Notes under the pieces: model-generated
Told to the model about the DNA's origin: nothing
What the model saw: only the letters and a program-made list of their open reading frames with translations
The model's database searches: none
Source: Rathayibacter rhapontici
Lineage (GTDB): Bacteria > Actinomycetota > Actinomycetes > Actinomycetales > Microbacteriaceae
Assembly (NCBI RefSeq): GCF_001995175.1
Contig: NZ_MUKN01000024.1
Location: forward strand, 1-56,149
DNA length: 56,149 nt
Reading direction: 5' to 3'
Shown: piece after piece, positions 9,971 through 18,604 of the stretch
How the letters are laid out: every line of letters begins with the position of its first letter
Position numbering within the stretch: position 1 is the stretch's first letter
Translations under genes and position numbers: made by a program

Positions 9971-10995
9971 TCAGCTCGCGTGGATCTCGTCGAGGATCGA
10001 GGTGTCGAAGAGCGACTCGAGATCGCCCTCGACGCCCTGGCTCTCGAGGGTCGCGATGTTCGCGGCGATGCCCTCGTCGCTCATGGTGAGGAGGCCGTTC
10101 TGCTCGGTCTCGGGAGTCTGCACCAGCGGGACGAACGCCTCCGCAGCGAGCTTCTGCTGCTCGAGGTCGAGGTTCTGGCTCTCGCCCGGGCCGTCGAGAC
10201 GTAGGCGGCCGCGTCAGCGGGATCGGCGAGCGCGGTGGTCCAGCCGGCGATGGTGCCCTCGACGACCGCCTTCACCGTCGCGCGCTGCGCCTCGTCGGCG
10301 AGCGCCTCCTCGGTCGTGAAGAGCACGTTGCCCCACGCCTCGTAGCCGTAGTCGCTGAGCGGGAACGCGACTGTCTCGATGCCCTGCAGCTTCAGCGTCA
10401 CGGGCTGGTTGTTGAGGAACGAGACGAAGGCGTCGCAATCGCCCGCGACGAGCGGCGACGGGTCGAAATCGGCGGTCACGTACTCGACGGCGGAGGGCTC
10501 GATGTCGTTGGCGGTGAGGATGCCGTCCATGATCGAGACGCCCGAGGTCTGAATGCACAGGCGCGAGCCGACCAGGTCGTCGAGCGTGTTCACGGGCGCG
10601 GAGGCGAGCGACATGATGCTCATCGGGTTCACCTGCAGGGTGGCGCCGACGATGACGAGGGGAGCGCCCTCGTTGCGGGCGCGGGCGACGACATCGGCGG
10701 AGGAGAGGCCGACGAGGGCCTTGCCGCTCGCGACGAGCGGTTCGACGGTCGTGCTGGGGCCGCCGGGTGTGATGGTGACGTCGACGCCCGCGTCTTCGTA
10801 GTCGCCGTCGCGCTCGCCGATGAACGGGCCCATGTTCTCGACGTTGGCGATCCAGCCGAGCTGGAGGGTGGCGGCGGGTGTCTCGGAGGCGGAGCTGTCG
10901 GAGCCGGCGCATCCGGCGAGGAGGCCGGTGACGCAGGCGCCGGCGAGGAGGGCGAGTGCCGCGCGGGGAGCGCGGCGAGGGGGGGAAGCAGGCAT
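9971..10995 (-). pseudogene. ABC substrate-binding lipoprotein (NMT1/THI5/SsuA-like), frameshifted
   Basis: It starts at ATG 10995 after a GAAGG site. The lipobox is LLAGC, and the mature region has LGWIANVENMGPFIGERDG and the SLA/IQTSGVSIMDG segments of NMT1/THI5-like periplasmic proteins, which bind pyrimidines, sulfonates or similar small molecules. Near 10195-10203 one base seems to be missing. After it, the correct C-terminus (LDGPGESQNLDLEQQK through ILDEIHAS) continues in another frame to the TGA at 9971-9973. It is the first gene of the importer operon. Because the downstream sequence is fully conserved, a sequencing error is at least as likely as a dead gene. Confidence 0.7.
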
Positions 10996-11516
10996 GACGA
11001 CCTTCACAGGGAGGCGAGCGCGGAGGCGCCCGGGAGTGCACGGGGCAGCGCGGCGAGGCGCGCGAGGGTGCCGCTCGACGGCGGCGGACAGGGCCGCGGG
11101 ACGAGGCGACCTCAGGAGGGCGCGCCACTGCAAGGGAGAGGCGCGCGGAAAGCGGGTGCGGCGGAGTGCGCCGGTCAGGCCGGCGCCGGAGCCCGCGAGT
11201 TCGAGAGCCGCCAGGTGCCCAGACGCCAGGCACCGCTGAGGCGGCACAGGGGCGTGGATTCGGGCACGGCGGGAGCTCCTCGAACGGGGTGTGAGCGGGA
11301 TCCGCCTCACGGAGGTGGGCGTCTTCGAAGGACCGTATCCGGCGCCGTCGCCGTTCGACGAACCGGGGGAGGATCGTTTACGAGCCCGAAACCTGCCGAA
11401 ACGAGCCGGTGACGACGAGGCCCCTAGGGTCGGCCTCGGGAAAAACGACAGGCGGGTGCTCCTCGTCATCGCGACATTCCTGATCCTGCTGTCGCGATAT
11501 GAGAAGAGGCACCACC
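10996..11516. other. Divergent intergenic region
   Basis: About 520 bp between the divergent binding-protein gene and the deoxyribosyltransferase gene. It should hold both promoters. I searched by eye for TPP-riboswitch signatures on both strands (CUGAGA, ACCUGAUCUGGAU, GCGUAGGGA) and did not find them. Confidence 0.5.
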
Positions 11517-12089
11517 ATGACCGTCCACGTCTATCTCGCCGGGTTCGAGGTCTTCTCGCCCGACGGCCCCGCCCTCGCCGAGCAGATGCGCGAGACCTGC
11601 CGCCGCTACGGCATCGAGCCGATCTCGCCGTTGGACAAGGGCGCCGACGCCGACCAGGGCCCTGCGCTCGAGGGCGAGGCGCTCGCCGACCGGATCTACG
11701 AGAACAACATCGCGATGATCGAGCGAGCCGACGCGGTCCTGGCCAATCTCAACCACTTCCGCGGCCCGGACCCCGACGCGGGCACCTGCTTCGAGGTCGG
11801 CTACGCGGTCGGGCGCGGCAAGGCGAGCTACGTCTACTCCTCCGACGGCGCGACCGCCGTCGACCGGGTGCGCGACTTCTTCGGGCCGGTCACCTCCGAC
11901 GGCTCGGGCGGCTTCGTCGACGCCGACGGGATGACCGTCGAGAACTTCGGCTCGCCGTTCAACCTCATGCTCTCGTCGTCGAGCACCGTCGTCAGCGGCG
12001 ACTTCGAGGCGTGCGTCGCCCGGCTCGCGGAGGACGCGGCCGCGGGGATCCTCGTCGGGAGGCGCACCGACCTCGTCGACGCGCCGTGA
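11517..12089 (+). CDS. Nucleoside 2-deoxyribosyltransferase family protein
   Basis: A 190-aa cytoplasmic enzyme of the family that moves or hydrolyses (deoxy)ribosyl groups at nucleosides. Family marks are VYLAGFEVF near the N-terminus, IYENNIAMIERADAVLANL with the Asp of the substrate pocket, and FRGPDPDAGTCFEVGYAVGRGK with the catalytic Glu in TCFEVGYA. The ATG at 11517 has AGAAGAGG seven bases upstream; an in-frame ATG at 11499 would add six residues but has no such site. Its stop overlaps the amidase start (GTGA). Facing an ABC importer, it suggests salvage of a base-like compound. Confidence 0.85.
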   Translation: MTVHVYLAGFEVFSPDGPALAEQMRETCRRYGIEPISPLDKGADADQGPALEGEALADRIYENNIAMIERADAVLANLNHFRGPDPDAGTCFEVGYAVGRGKASYVYSSDGATAVDRVRDFFGPVTSDGSGGFVDADGMTVENFGSPFNLMLSSSSTVVSGDFEACVARLAEDAAAGILVGRRTDLVDAP

Positions 12090-13444
12090 GCGTCGACAGC
12101 ATCGCCGGCCTCCTGTCGGCGTTCGCCGACGGCAGGCTGTCAGCCGTCGAGGTCGCTGCCGATCGGCTCGCGGCCGTCGCCGCGCAGTCGGGCACCGTCG
12201 TGGCATGGGACGAGAACGCGGTGCTGGCCGCGGCCGCCTCCGTCGACGAGCGCCGCCGCCGAGGCCGGCCGCTCGGACCGCTCGCGGGGGTCCCGCTGAC
12301 GGTCAAGGACTCGTTCGAGGTGGCGGGACTCGACGGGAGCGTCGGCACCGCCTCCACCGTGCACCGCTCCCGTGCGGACGCTCCCGCGGTCGCCGCTCTG
12401 CGCGCCGCCGACGCCGTGATCCTCGGCAAGACGAGCGTGCCCGCCTACCTCGACTCGTTCGACACCGCCAATGAGGTGCACGGCCGGGCACCCAACCCGT
12501 GGGGGGACGGACTGTCGGCCGGCGGGTCGTCGGGCGGCTCCGCTGCGGCGGTCGCCTCCGGACTCTCGTGGGGCGACCTCGGCAGCGACCTCTCGGGCTC
12601 GATCCGCGTACCCGCCGCCTGGAACGGCGTCTGCGGGCACCGCCCGAGCAGCGGCGTGATCTCGAAGCGCGGGCACCTGCCCTGGCCGGTGGACACGCGG
12701 CTCGAACCCTCCGCCTCCGCCGCCGGGCCGCTGGCCCGCAGCGCCGGCGATACCGAGACGCTGTTCGCGGTGCTCGCCGGCTCGGTCTCGCGTGGGCCGT
12801 GGCGGCTCGCGCTGCCGGCTCCGTCGTTCTCGCGAGTGCGAGAGCTGAGGGTCGGACTGTGGCTCTCGGAGGAGACGGCACCGGTCGATGACGAGACCGC
12901 GCAGGCGCTCGCAGAGCTCGCCGACGACCTGCGGACGGTGGGGGCGACGGTGATCGACCTCGGCCCGTCGGTGCTGGGTACCCCGGAGGCGGAGGAGCTG
13001 TTCGACCGGCTGATCGTGCACGAGATCTCGTTCGGCGCCGACCTCTCCGGTCCCGCTGGGCTCGACGCGGTGGGCGACACCGGCGCAGGCGCTCCGATCA
13101 GCCGCGCCTGGGCCGACTGGGATGCCCAGCTGCGCCTCCGCGACGAGTGGGAGCGGGTGTTCGAGCAGGTCGACGTCGTGCTCGCACCGACGGTGCCGTT
13201 CGCGGCTCCTGTCGTGTCGGTCGCTCAGGCCGACAAGCGGGTGATCGGCCGCTGGAGCTGCATGGCCAACCTCGGCGCCGGCCCCTCGACGGTGCTGCCG
13301 ATCGGTCTCGGGTCGCGGTCGGGCCTCCCGATCGCCGCGCAGCTGATCGGCGCGCACGGCCACGACCTCGCGACCCTGCGCGCGGCGCGGCTGGTGGCGG
13401 ACGAGGGGCTCGTGCCGCGCACGCTCCGGGCGCCCGGGTCCTGA
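12086..13444 (+). CDS. Amidase (amidase signature family)
   Basis: A 452-aa hydrolase with the full Ser-cisSer-Lys machinery: Lys in LTVKDSFE, cis-Ser in SAGGSSGGSAAA, nucleophile Ser in GSDLSGSIRVPA. It hydrolyses a C-N amide bond; the substrate is not predictable from the sequence. The GTG start at 12086 overlaps the deoxyribosyltransferase stop by 4 bp, so the pair is co-translated. Opposite a THI5-like importer, it could deformylate or deamidate an imported pyrimidine derivative; this is inference. Confidence 0.85.
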   Translation: MSVDSIAGLLSAFADGRLSAVEVAADRLAAVAAQSGTVVAWDENAVLAAAASVDERRRRGRPLGPLAGVPLTVKDSFEVAGLDGSVGTASTVHRSRADAPAVAALRAADAVILGKTSVPAYLDSFDTANEVHGRAPNPWGDGLSAGGSSGGSAAAVASGLSWGDLGSDLSGSIRVPAAWNGVCGHRPSSGVISKRGHLPWPVDTRLEPSASAAGPLARSAGDTETLFAVLAGSVSRGPWRLALPAPSFSRVRELRVGLWLSEETAPVDDETAQALAELADDLRTVGATVIDLGPSVLGTPEAEELFDRLIVHEISFGADLSGPAGLDAVGDTGAGAPISRAWADWDAQLRLRDEWERVFEQVDVVLAPTVPFAAPVVSVAQADKRVIGRWSCMANLGAGPSTVLPIGLGSRSGLPIAAQLIGAHGHDLATLRAARLVADEGLVPRTLRAPGS

Positions 13445-13454
13445 CGACGGCGCG

Positions 13455-13916
13455 TCACGGCAGCTGCTTCACCATCCGGAAGTTCGTCAGCTCGACCCCC
13501 GAGCGGACCGGATGCTGCTCGGCCACGACGGCGAAGCCGTGGCGCTCGAAGAACGGGCGGGCGGTGATGCTCACGTCTGCCCGGAGCTCGGGCGTGCCGG
13601 CGACCGATTCGACGTAGGCGAGCAGCGCATGAGCCACTCCGCGGCGGAGGAATCGCGGCGCGACGAACATCATGTCGATGTACCCGTCGGGCTGCACGTC
13701 GGAGAAGCCGACGACCGCGCCTCCGATCGTCGCCACGACGGCACCACGGCCCCTCATGGCCGCATGCCACGCCGGCAGATCGCGCTCGCCCGCCCACGCG
13801 CGGACCTGCTCGGGCGAGTAGTCGGCCGAGGCCGTCTCGGTGACCGCGGCGAGGAACACCGCGAGGGTGGCGGGGGCGTCGGCCTCGGAGTAGGGACGGA
13901 TCTCGACAGCGTGCAC
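13455..13916 (-). CDS. GNAT family N-acetyltransferase
   Basis: A 153-aa protein with the GNAT fold: IRPYSEADAPA at the start, VVGFSDVQPDGYIDMMFVAPRFLRRGVAHALL with the acetyl-CoA loop (R-x-x-G-V-A), and a C-terminal FFERHGFAVV. It most resembles the YafP-like subgroup. The start is GTG at 13916; the nearby upstream ATGs are out of frame. It is convergent with the amidase gene, ten bases away, and independent of that operon. Substrate unknown. Confidence 0.8.
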   Translation of the reverse strand: MHAVEIRPYSEADAPATLAVFLAAVTETASADYSPEQVRAWAGERDLPAWHAAMRGRGAVVATIGGAVVGFSDVQPDGYIDMMFVAPRFLRRGVAHALLAYVESVAGTPELRADVSITARPFFERHGFAVVAEQHPVRSGVELTNFRMVKQLP

Positions 13917-14278
13917 GAGGCCATCCCATCACCCGCGTGCGCGGTCCCGCTCCGCAAGATGCCATGTATGACTGCGACGCCGGGCGGGAGCACGAGTGGC
14001 CTCTCGCGGCGAGGAGTGTCAGTGCCCAGAACCTGCGTGGAGACCCGGAGGTAGCCGTCGGCCGTCCGCTCGGCCCCGGAGCGGCGGGCCGCCACCGCCC
14101 GGACGGCCGCGCGGTCGAGGAGGCGTGCGCGCGGTTCAACGGCGACCGCCTCAGTGACCGACCGGACGACGAACGCGACACGCCGGAGCGAGCGCGCGAC
14201 ACGCCGGTGACCGCCCGCCGGACGACGTCCTTCCGACGTCGCGCGACATTCGACTCGAATGGTCCGCGCGAGTCAGCA

Positions 14279-14314
14279 GAAGTCGTCGTACTCGAGCGCG
14301 AGTACGACCACTTC
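14279..14314. repeat. Palindromic repeat, family A copy 1
   Basis: Arms GAAGTCGTCGTACT (14279-14292) and AGTACGACCACTTC (14301-14314) pair with one mismatch around an 8-nt loop. The same arms, loop length and flanking CTTCTGnGGAGT recur at 38432-38467. Either a terminator-like hairpin or a dispersed REP-type element. Confidence 0.8.
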
Positions 14315-14768
14315 TGAGGAGTGGGCGCTGCGGTGGAACGACGAAGGGGTCAGTTCTCGGACAAGTGATCGGCTCCCTTGGGAGAAGGGTGCGCGGGAGA
14401 TGGCGCAGCCCCTTTCCCACGCAGGCGACCGTGATAGCGCGCGCTCCTTCGATCCGATCGTGCGGGACTCGCCCAGCACGCCGGCTTCGTGCTCAGGGCG
14501 GCGGCGAACAGGGGTGCCGCAGTCGTGGAACCGCGCGAAACCGCAGATGAAGGACGCTTTCGTCTCCGCTCCGCTCCTGGAGACCCGCACTCACGGCTGG
14601 CCGGGACATGGGTCGTCCACCTCGGTCCCCGACTCCGATGCCCGCATTCCTCCGCCGGGAGAGCGCTCTTTTCAGACCTCTCGCACCGTCCCTTTCCGAC
14701 TAGGAGAGAAGCCGTATCGGAACCCCGCATCACCCCGTCGATAACGATTCCGCTCAGTGCGTCCGACC

Positions 14769-14786
14769 GGAGAACGAACGTTCTTC
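14769..14786. promoter_or_regulatory. GGAGAACGNNCGTTCY palindrome
   Basis: The core GAACGAACGTTC at 14772-14783 fits GAAC-N4-GTTC, the core of actinobacterial LexA boxes, and shares the GGAGAACG..CGTTC layout with two sites upstream of the OsmC gene. Its target gene is unclear: no start lies close by, the glycosyltransferase being 440 bp downstream. Confidence 0.35.
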
Positions 14787-14902
14787 GCGCTCTCTCCCGA
14801 CTTGTCGAGTCGCAATGTCTCAGAATCCACCATCGCACCCACCCAGACCCCCTTTCCCCAGGCAACCCCCTCGTGCCCCCACGTCCGGGGGGAAAATTTC
14901 TC

Positions 14903-14932
14903 TTGATTTCGCATGGAACGTGCATGTAGCTT
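14903..14932 (+). promoter_or_regulatory. Possible sigma-70 promoter for the GT2 gene
   Basis: TTGATT (14903-14908), an 18-bp spacer and TAGCTT (14927-14932) in a relatively A/T-rich stretch. If used, it gives a leader of nearly 300 nt before the ATG at 15226. Confidence 0.3.
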
Positions 14933-15225
14933 CACCATCAAGCAACCCGACGCTGACGGATCCGCTGCCCGCCACCGCGCTCACCCGAGAGCAGGCAGGT
15001 CTCTCCTCCTCAGCTCGACCGGCGCCCGAATCGCCGGCCGAGTGCCTGCGGTGCGCCCGATGCCCCCTCCGAAAGCGACCTCTCGAACGCGCCCGAACGC
15101 GCTCCCGAACGCACCCGCCCCGAAGAATCGCGACCCCCCACGCGACCCCCCTCAGCGCGCGACCTCCCCCGATCGCGCCCTCCGACTCGAGGACCCTGGC
15201 CTTGACTGTGCACTCCGCGGGCACG

Positions 15226-16512
15226 ATGCCCGCTGTGCGGATTCCCCTCCCGCACACGACATCGACGCGCGCCGCGACGCTCACCGAGCGCCCCGCCGCC
15301 CGTCCGCTGACCGCCGCGGCCCCGTTCACTCCGATCGCCGCCGGCAACGCGAAGGCTCTCCCCGTCCGCTTCGCCGACGCCCCCGCCCGCGGTGCGAAGG
15401 TCGCTCCGGAGGAGCCCGTCCGCCGGTCGCAGACCCGCGGCGGACGCCACGCCTCACCCGTCGTCGGCCGCCTGGTCGCGGTCCTCCCCGCGCACAACGA
15501 GGAGGCCGGCATCGCCGCGGCCATCCACGGCCTGCAGAACCAGACCTCCCCGCCCGATCGGATCGTCGTCGTCACCGACAACTGCACCGACGGCACCGCG
15601 CGCATCGCGCTGGAGGAGGGCGCCGAGGTCTTCGCGACCGTCGGCAACACCGACAAGAAGGCCGGGGCGCTGAACCAGTTCCTCGAGGTCCTGCTGCTGG
15701 AGCTCGAGGACGACGACCTCGTGCTCGTGCAGGACGCCGACTCCGCCCTCGACCCCGACTTCCTCGCGATCGCGCGCCTCAAGGTGGGCATCACGCGGAT
15801 CGGCGCCGTCGGCGGCGTGTTCCGCGGCACGCCGGGCGGCGGCGTCGTCGGCCACCTGCAGCGCAACGAGTACGCCCGCTACGCCCGCGACGTGCGGCGC
15901 CTGAACGGCAAGTGCCTGGTCGTCACCGGCACGGCCGCCGTGCTCAAGGGCGGGATGCTCCGCCAGATCAGCCGGGGCCGGCTCGACGGCAGCCTGCCCT
16001 CGGGCGACGGCCGCGGCGGGATCTACGACACGACCGTCCTGACCGAGGACAACGAGCTCACCTTCGCGATCAAGCACCTCGGCTACGAGGTGCTGAGCCC
16101 CGCCGGCTGCACCCTCGTCACCGAGGTCATGCCCACGTGGAAGGAGCTCTGGCACCAGCGCCTGCGCTGGAAGCGCGGCGCCGTCGAGAACTGCGTGCAG
16201 TACGGCCTCACCCGCGTGACCTGGCCCTACTGGGGCCGCCAGCTGCTCACCATGGCGGGCTGCGTGATCACCTACGTGTACCTCGCGACCGTGATCTACG
16301 CGCTCGCGCTCGGCCAGCTCTCGATCCAGCCGTTCTGGCTCGGCATCACCCTCATCTTCGTCGTCGAGCGCATCGTCACGGTGCGCGACCGCGGGTGGAA
16401 GCACATGCTGCTCGCCGCGTCGATGTACGAGCTGTTCCTCGATCTGTTCCTGCAGATCGTGCACACCAAGGCCTACTTCGATGCGCTGACCCGCCGTCAG
16501 CGCGCGTGGTGA
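15226..16512 (+). CDS. Processive GT2 glycosyltransferase, membrane-bound
   Basis: A 428-aa enzyme with a GT2 fold: VAVLPAHNEE (about 84-93), DNCTDGTA, DAD at 170-172 (sugar-nucleotide/metal site), TEDNEL at 273-278 (catalytic base) and QRLRW at 311-315, the motif of processive synthases such as cellulose, hyaluronan or poly-GlcNAc synthase. Two or three C-terminal membrane spans (about 338-395) follow. The N-terminal 75 residues are low complexity. The ATG at 15226 is chosen because upstream coding quality is poor; no strong ribosome site decides it. It is followed by a 56-aa LAXTG mini-protein and faces a secreted GH16 glucanase, so it probably makes an exported polysaccharide. Confidence 0.75.
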   Translation: MPAVRIPLPHTTSTRAATLTERPAARPLTAAAPFTPIAAGNAKALPVRFADAPARGAKVAPEEPVRRSQTRGGRHASPVVGRLVAVLPAHNEEAGIAAAIHGLQNQTSPPDRIVVVTDNCTDGTARIALEEGAEVFATVGNTDKKAGALNQFLEVLLLELEDDDLVLVQDADSALDPDFLAIARLKVGITRIGAVGGVFRGTPGGGVVGHLQRNEYARYARDVRRLNGKCLVVTGTAAVLKGGMLRQISRGRLDGSLPSGDGRGGIYDTTVLTEDNELTFAIKHLGYEVLSPAGCTLVTEVMPTWKELWHQRLRWKRGAVENCVQYGLTRVTWPYWGRQLLTMAGCVITYVYLATVIYALALGQLSIQPFWLGITLIFVVERIVTVRDRGWKHMLLAASMYELFLDLFLQIVHTKAYFDALTRRQRAW

Positions 16513-16533
16513 ATCGGAAGGAAGATCCAGATC

Positions 16534-16704
16534 ATGTACAGCAACCTCTCGCCCGCCCTCGGTGCCGGAGCCGGCGCCGGAGTCCTCGCGTCGACCGGGT
16601 TCAACTCGCTGTGGTTCGGCCTCGCGGCCTTCGCCCTCATCGCCACGGGCACCGCGATCATGCGCATCGTGCCGCGCCGTCACCGCGAGGTCGAGGAGGT
16701 CTGA
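16534..16704 (+). CDS. 56-aa LAXTG-type mini-protein
   Basis: A short gene with a good AAGGAAG site before ATG 16534, 21 bp after the glycosyltransferase stop. The peptide has a Gly/Ala-rich start, LASTG at 18-22, one membrane segment (about 26-45) and a charged tail (RRHREVEEV). That is the layout of a sortase sorting signal, but with only 17 residues before the motif, so hardly any cargo. Clearly in an operon with the synthase. It may be an anchor for the polysaccharide, a subunit of the synthase, or just a small membrane protein that mimics the motif. I do not know a named family. Confidence 0.65.
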   Translation: MYSNLSPALGAGAGAGVLASTGFNSLWFGLAAFALIATGTAIMRIVPRRHREVEEV

Positions 16705-16707
16705 GCC

Positions 16708-18189
16708 TCAGCGCTTGACCGCCGCGGTGGCCGCCGAGGTGCGCACCGTGCTCGTGTAGCCGGTCTTCGTGCCGGTGACCGAGACCGTGATCTTCGAGCC
16801 GAGGAGCAGAGCCCCCGGCTTGTAGGTGGCGGCGGTCGCTCCGCTGATCGCCACTCCGTTCGCCCGCCACTGGTACTTCAGCGTCACGGGTGATGGGCCC
16901 CACGTGCCCGGCTTGGCGGTCAGCGTCGAGCCGACCTTGACGCTCCCCGAGATCGTCGGCGTCGCCGCGGTCAGCGTGCCGGTGGCGACGGCCGCCGTGG
17001 GAGCGGAGGTGCGGGTCTCGGGCGCGTAGCCGGCCTTCGTGCCGGTCACGTCGACGGTGAGGACCGCCCCCGCGGTCGCGCTGGTCGGTGTGTAGGTCGC
17101 TCCTGTCGCCCCGCTGATCGGCACGCCGTTCGCCTCCCACTGGTACGAGAGGGCGACCGGGGCGGGAGTCCACACGCCGGGCTGCACGGTCAGCGCCGAG
17201 CCGACCTTCGGGGTGCCGGCGATCACGGGCGCCCCCGCGGTCAGCGCGGCGTCGGAGCGGTAGACGGCGACGTGGTCGACGCTCATGGTGCCGCCCGAGG
17301 ACTTCGGTGCGCTCGCGCTGTCGCAGCCGCAGACGCCGTTCGGCAGGCCGCCTCCGATCGCGAGGTTCAGGATGAGGAAGTAGTCGTTGCCGATGGCGGC
17401 GCTCCACGCCTCCGGGCTCAGGCCGGCCTGCTCGACGGTGTGGCGGACCTCGCCGTCGACGAGGAACTGCAGCGACTCCTGACCGGCGACGCGCCGATCG
17501 ATCAGCGCGGAGTAGGTGTGGAACTCGGTGAGGCAGCCGACGCAGTCCTGCAGTCCGCTCGTCAGCCCGTACGGCTCGTCGCACTCGCCGGCGTCGACGA
17601 GGTCGCAGTGGAAGGTCTGGATGACCTGTGAGGTGCCGTTGACCGCCTCGAGGATGTCGATCTCACCCGTCCGCGGCCAGTCGATCGCTCCGTTCTCGTC
17701 GAGGCCCAGGGCCCAGAACGCGGGCCAGTAGCCGGTCGCCTGCACGGGGTTCGGCTGGCGGATCGACGCGGTCATCAGCAGCTGCCCGCCGACCGGCGCC
17801 GAGAACGACTTGTCGGCGGTGATGATGCGGCCGGAGGTCCAGGCTCCCGATGCGTCGCGGAGCGCCCGGATGCCGAGGTTGCCGGCGCCGTCGAGGAAGA
17901 CGTTGCCGGTGGAGGCGGTGGTGCGGTCGATCGCGCCGGTGCCCCAGGTGCCGAGCTCGTGGATCCACGCGGGGCCCGCGGGGGAGCCGGCTGCGCCGTC
18001 GAAGTCGTCGGCGAAGACGGTGGTCCAGCCCTCGGCGGGCGCCGGGGCGGCGAGGGCGACGGCGGGGGCGGACGCGCTGGTCTCGGCGGCCTCCGCGGTC
18101 GTGACGGAGGCTCCTCCGCTCAGTGCGACCGCGGTCGCGAGGGACGCGATCGCGGCCAGGGCACTCGTTCGGACGGCTCGTGGGCGCAC
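16708..18189 (-). CDS. Secreted GH16 family glycoside hydrolase with two Ig-like repeats
   Basis: A 493-aa secreted endo-beta-glucanase-like protein. The GTG at 18189 follows AGGGG and gives a signal peptide of about 35 residues. The catalytic jelly-roll (about 55-310) has GEIDILEAV with nucleophile Glu176, Asp178 and acid/base Glu181. Cys residues at DCVGC and GVCGCD suggest disulfides. Two C-terminal repeats (each about 85 aa, marked by P-KVGS-LT--PG-W and YQW-ANGV-ISGAT) resemble cell-surface binding modules. GH16 enzymes cut beta-1,3/1,4-glucans, agarose-type galactans or others. Convergent with the GT2 operon and only 3 bp from its last stop. Confidence 0.85.
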   Translation of the reverse strand: MRPRAVRTSALAAIASLATAVALSGGASVTTAEAAETSASAPAVALAAPAPAEGWTTVFADDFDGAAGSPAGPAWIHELGTWGTGAIDRTTASTGNVFLDGAGNLGIRALRDASGAWTSGRIITADKSFSAPVGGQLLMTASIRQPNPVQATGYWPAFWALGLDENGAIDWPRTGEIDILEAVNGTSQVIQTFHCDLVDAGECDEPYGLTSGLQDCVGCLTEFHTYSALIDRRVAGQESLQFLVDGEVRHTVEQAGLSPEAWSAAIGNDYFLILNLAIGGGLPNGVCGCDSASAPKSSGGTMSVDHVAVYRSDAALTAGAPVIAGTPKVGSALTVQPGVWTPAPVALSYQWEANGVPISGATGATYTPTSATAGAVLTVDVTGTKAGYAPETRTSAPTAAVATGTLTAATPTISGSVKVGSTLTAKPGTWGPSPVTLKYQWRANGVAISGATAATYKPGALLLGSKITVSVTGTKTGYTSTVRTSAATAAVKR

Positions 18190-18372
18190 GGCGGACCCCT
18201 GTCTTGCTCGGCGGACCGAGGCGTTCCTCGTTCTCGCACCGCAGGTTAGGAGCGGGGGTCGAGGACTGCTCACCCGTCGCTCGGGGGTCAAAGACTGGAT
18301 GAAACCTCAGCTTGGGCTGGGTGTCCACCGGACGAGGGGCGGTCCGCGGGCGGAGGGCGGCGGTCGAAGTGT

Positions 18373-18439
18373 GCAACCGAGGTCGGGAGTGCCGACAAGG
18401 CCCTCTCGACGCCGATCCGCCCCGTTCGACCTCGGTTGC
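18373..18439. repeat. Palindromic repeat, family B copy 1
   Basis: Arms GCAACCGAGGTCG (18373-18385) and CGACCTCGGTTGC (18427-18439), 13 bp perfect, 41 bp apart, with CCCTCTCGACG in the middle. A related element lies at 51423-51485. Confidence 0.75.
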
Positions 18440-18496
18440 GAACCGTGCGACCCGCACAAGTAAGGAGGAGAGCGTCGAAGTCGACGAAGACGGAGC

Positions 18497-18526
18497 GATT
18501 GCGCCGCTCAGCCTCATCTCTGCAGG
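18497..18526 (-). repeat. Dispersed repeat, family C (AGGCTGAG) copy
   Basis: On the minus strand it reads CCTGCAGAGATGAGGCTGAG followed by CGGCGCAATC, nearly the same as 40302-40335. Other copies are at 24041-24125 and 51502-51574. Confidence 0.6.
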
Positions 18527-18604
18527 TCGACACCGCGGCCCACAGCCGGCAGCAGCGGCAGCAGCCCCCTCGCCTGCGCCCACCCCCGCCTACGATGGAC
18601 CGCG

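Larger units (their letters stand above)
13917..15225. other. Long region without a convincing gene
   Basis: About 1.3 kb. Open frames here have poor codon use and no recognisable domain. It contains a perfect-looking hairpin repeat (14279-14314), a GGAGAACG palindrome (14769-14786), a low-GC stretch at 14690-14930 and a possible promoter at 14903-14932. A proline-rich frame from 14815 runs into the glycosyltransferase gene but looks like a leader and not coding sequence. No tRNA was recognised. Confidence 0.5.

Noticed and set aside
10996..11516. Possible TPP riboswitch before the THI5-like importer
   Set aside because: None of the conserved thi-box strings is found on either strand.
13754..14095. 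GYLRVSTQ string resembling a serine-recombinase start (GYxRVST)
   Set aside because: No Ser-recombinase catalytic domain follows, and the frame runs antisense to the acetyltransferase gene; chance similarity.
14815..15225. N-terminal extension of the glycosyltransferase from ATG 14815
   Set aside because: Pro/Arg-rich, low-complexity and unlike GT2 N-termini; it overlaps a possible promoter. The start at 15226 was preferred.
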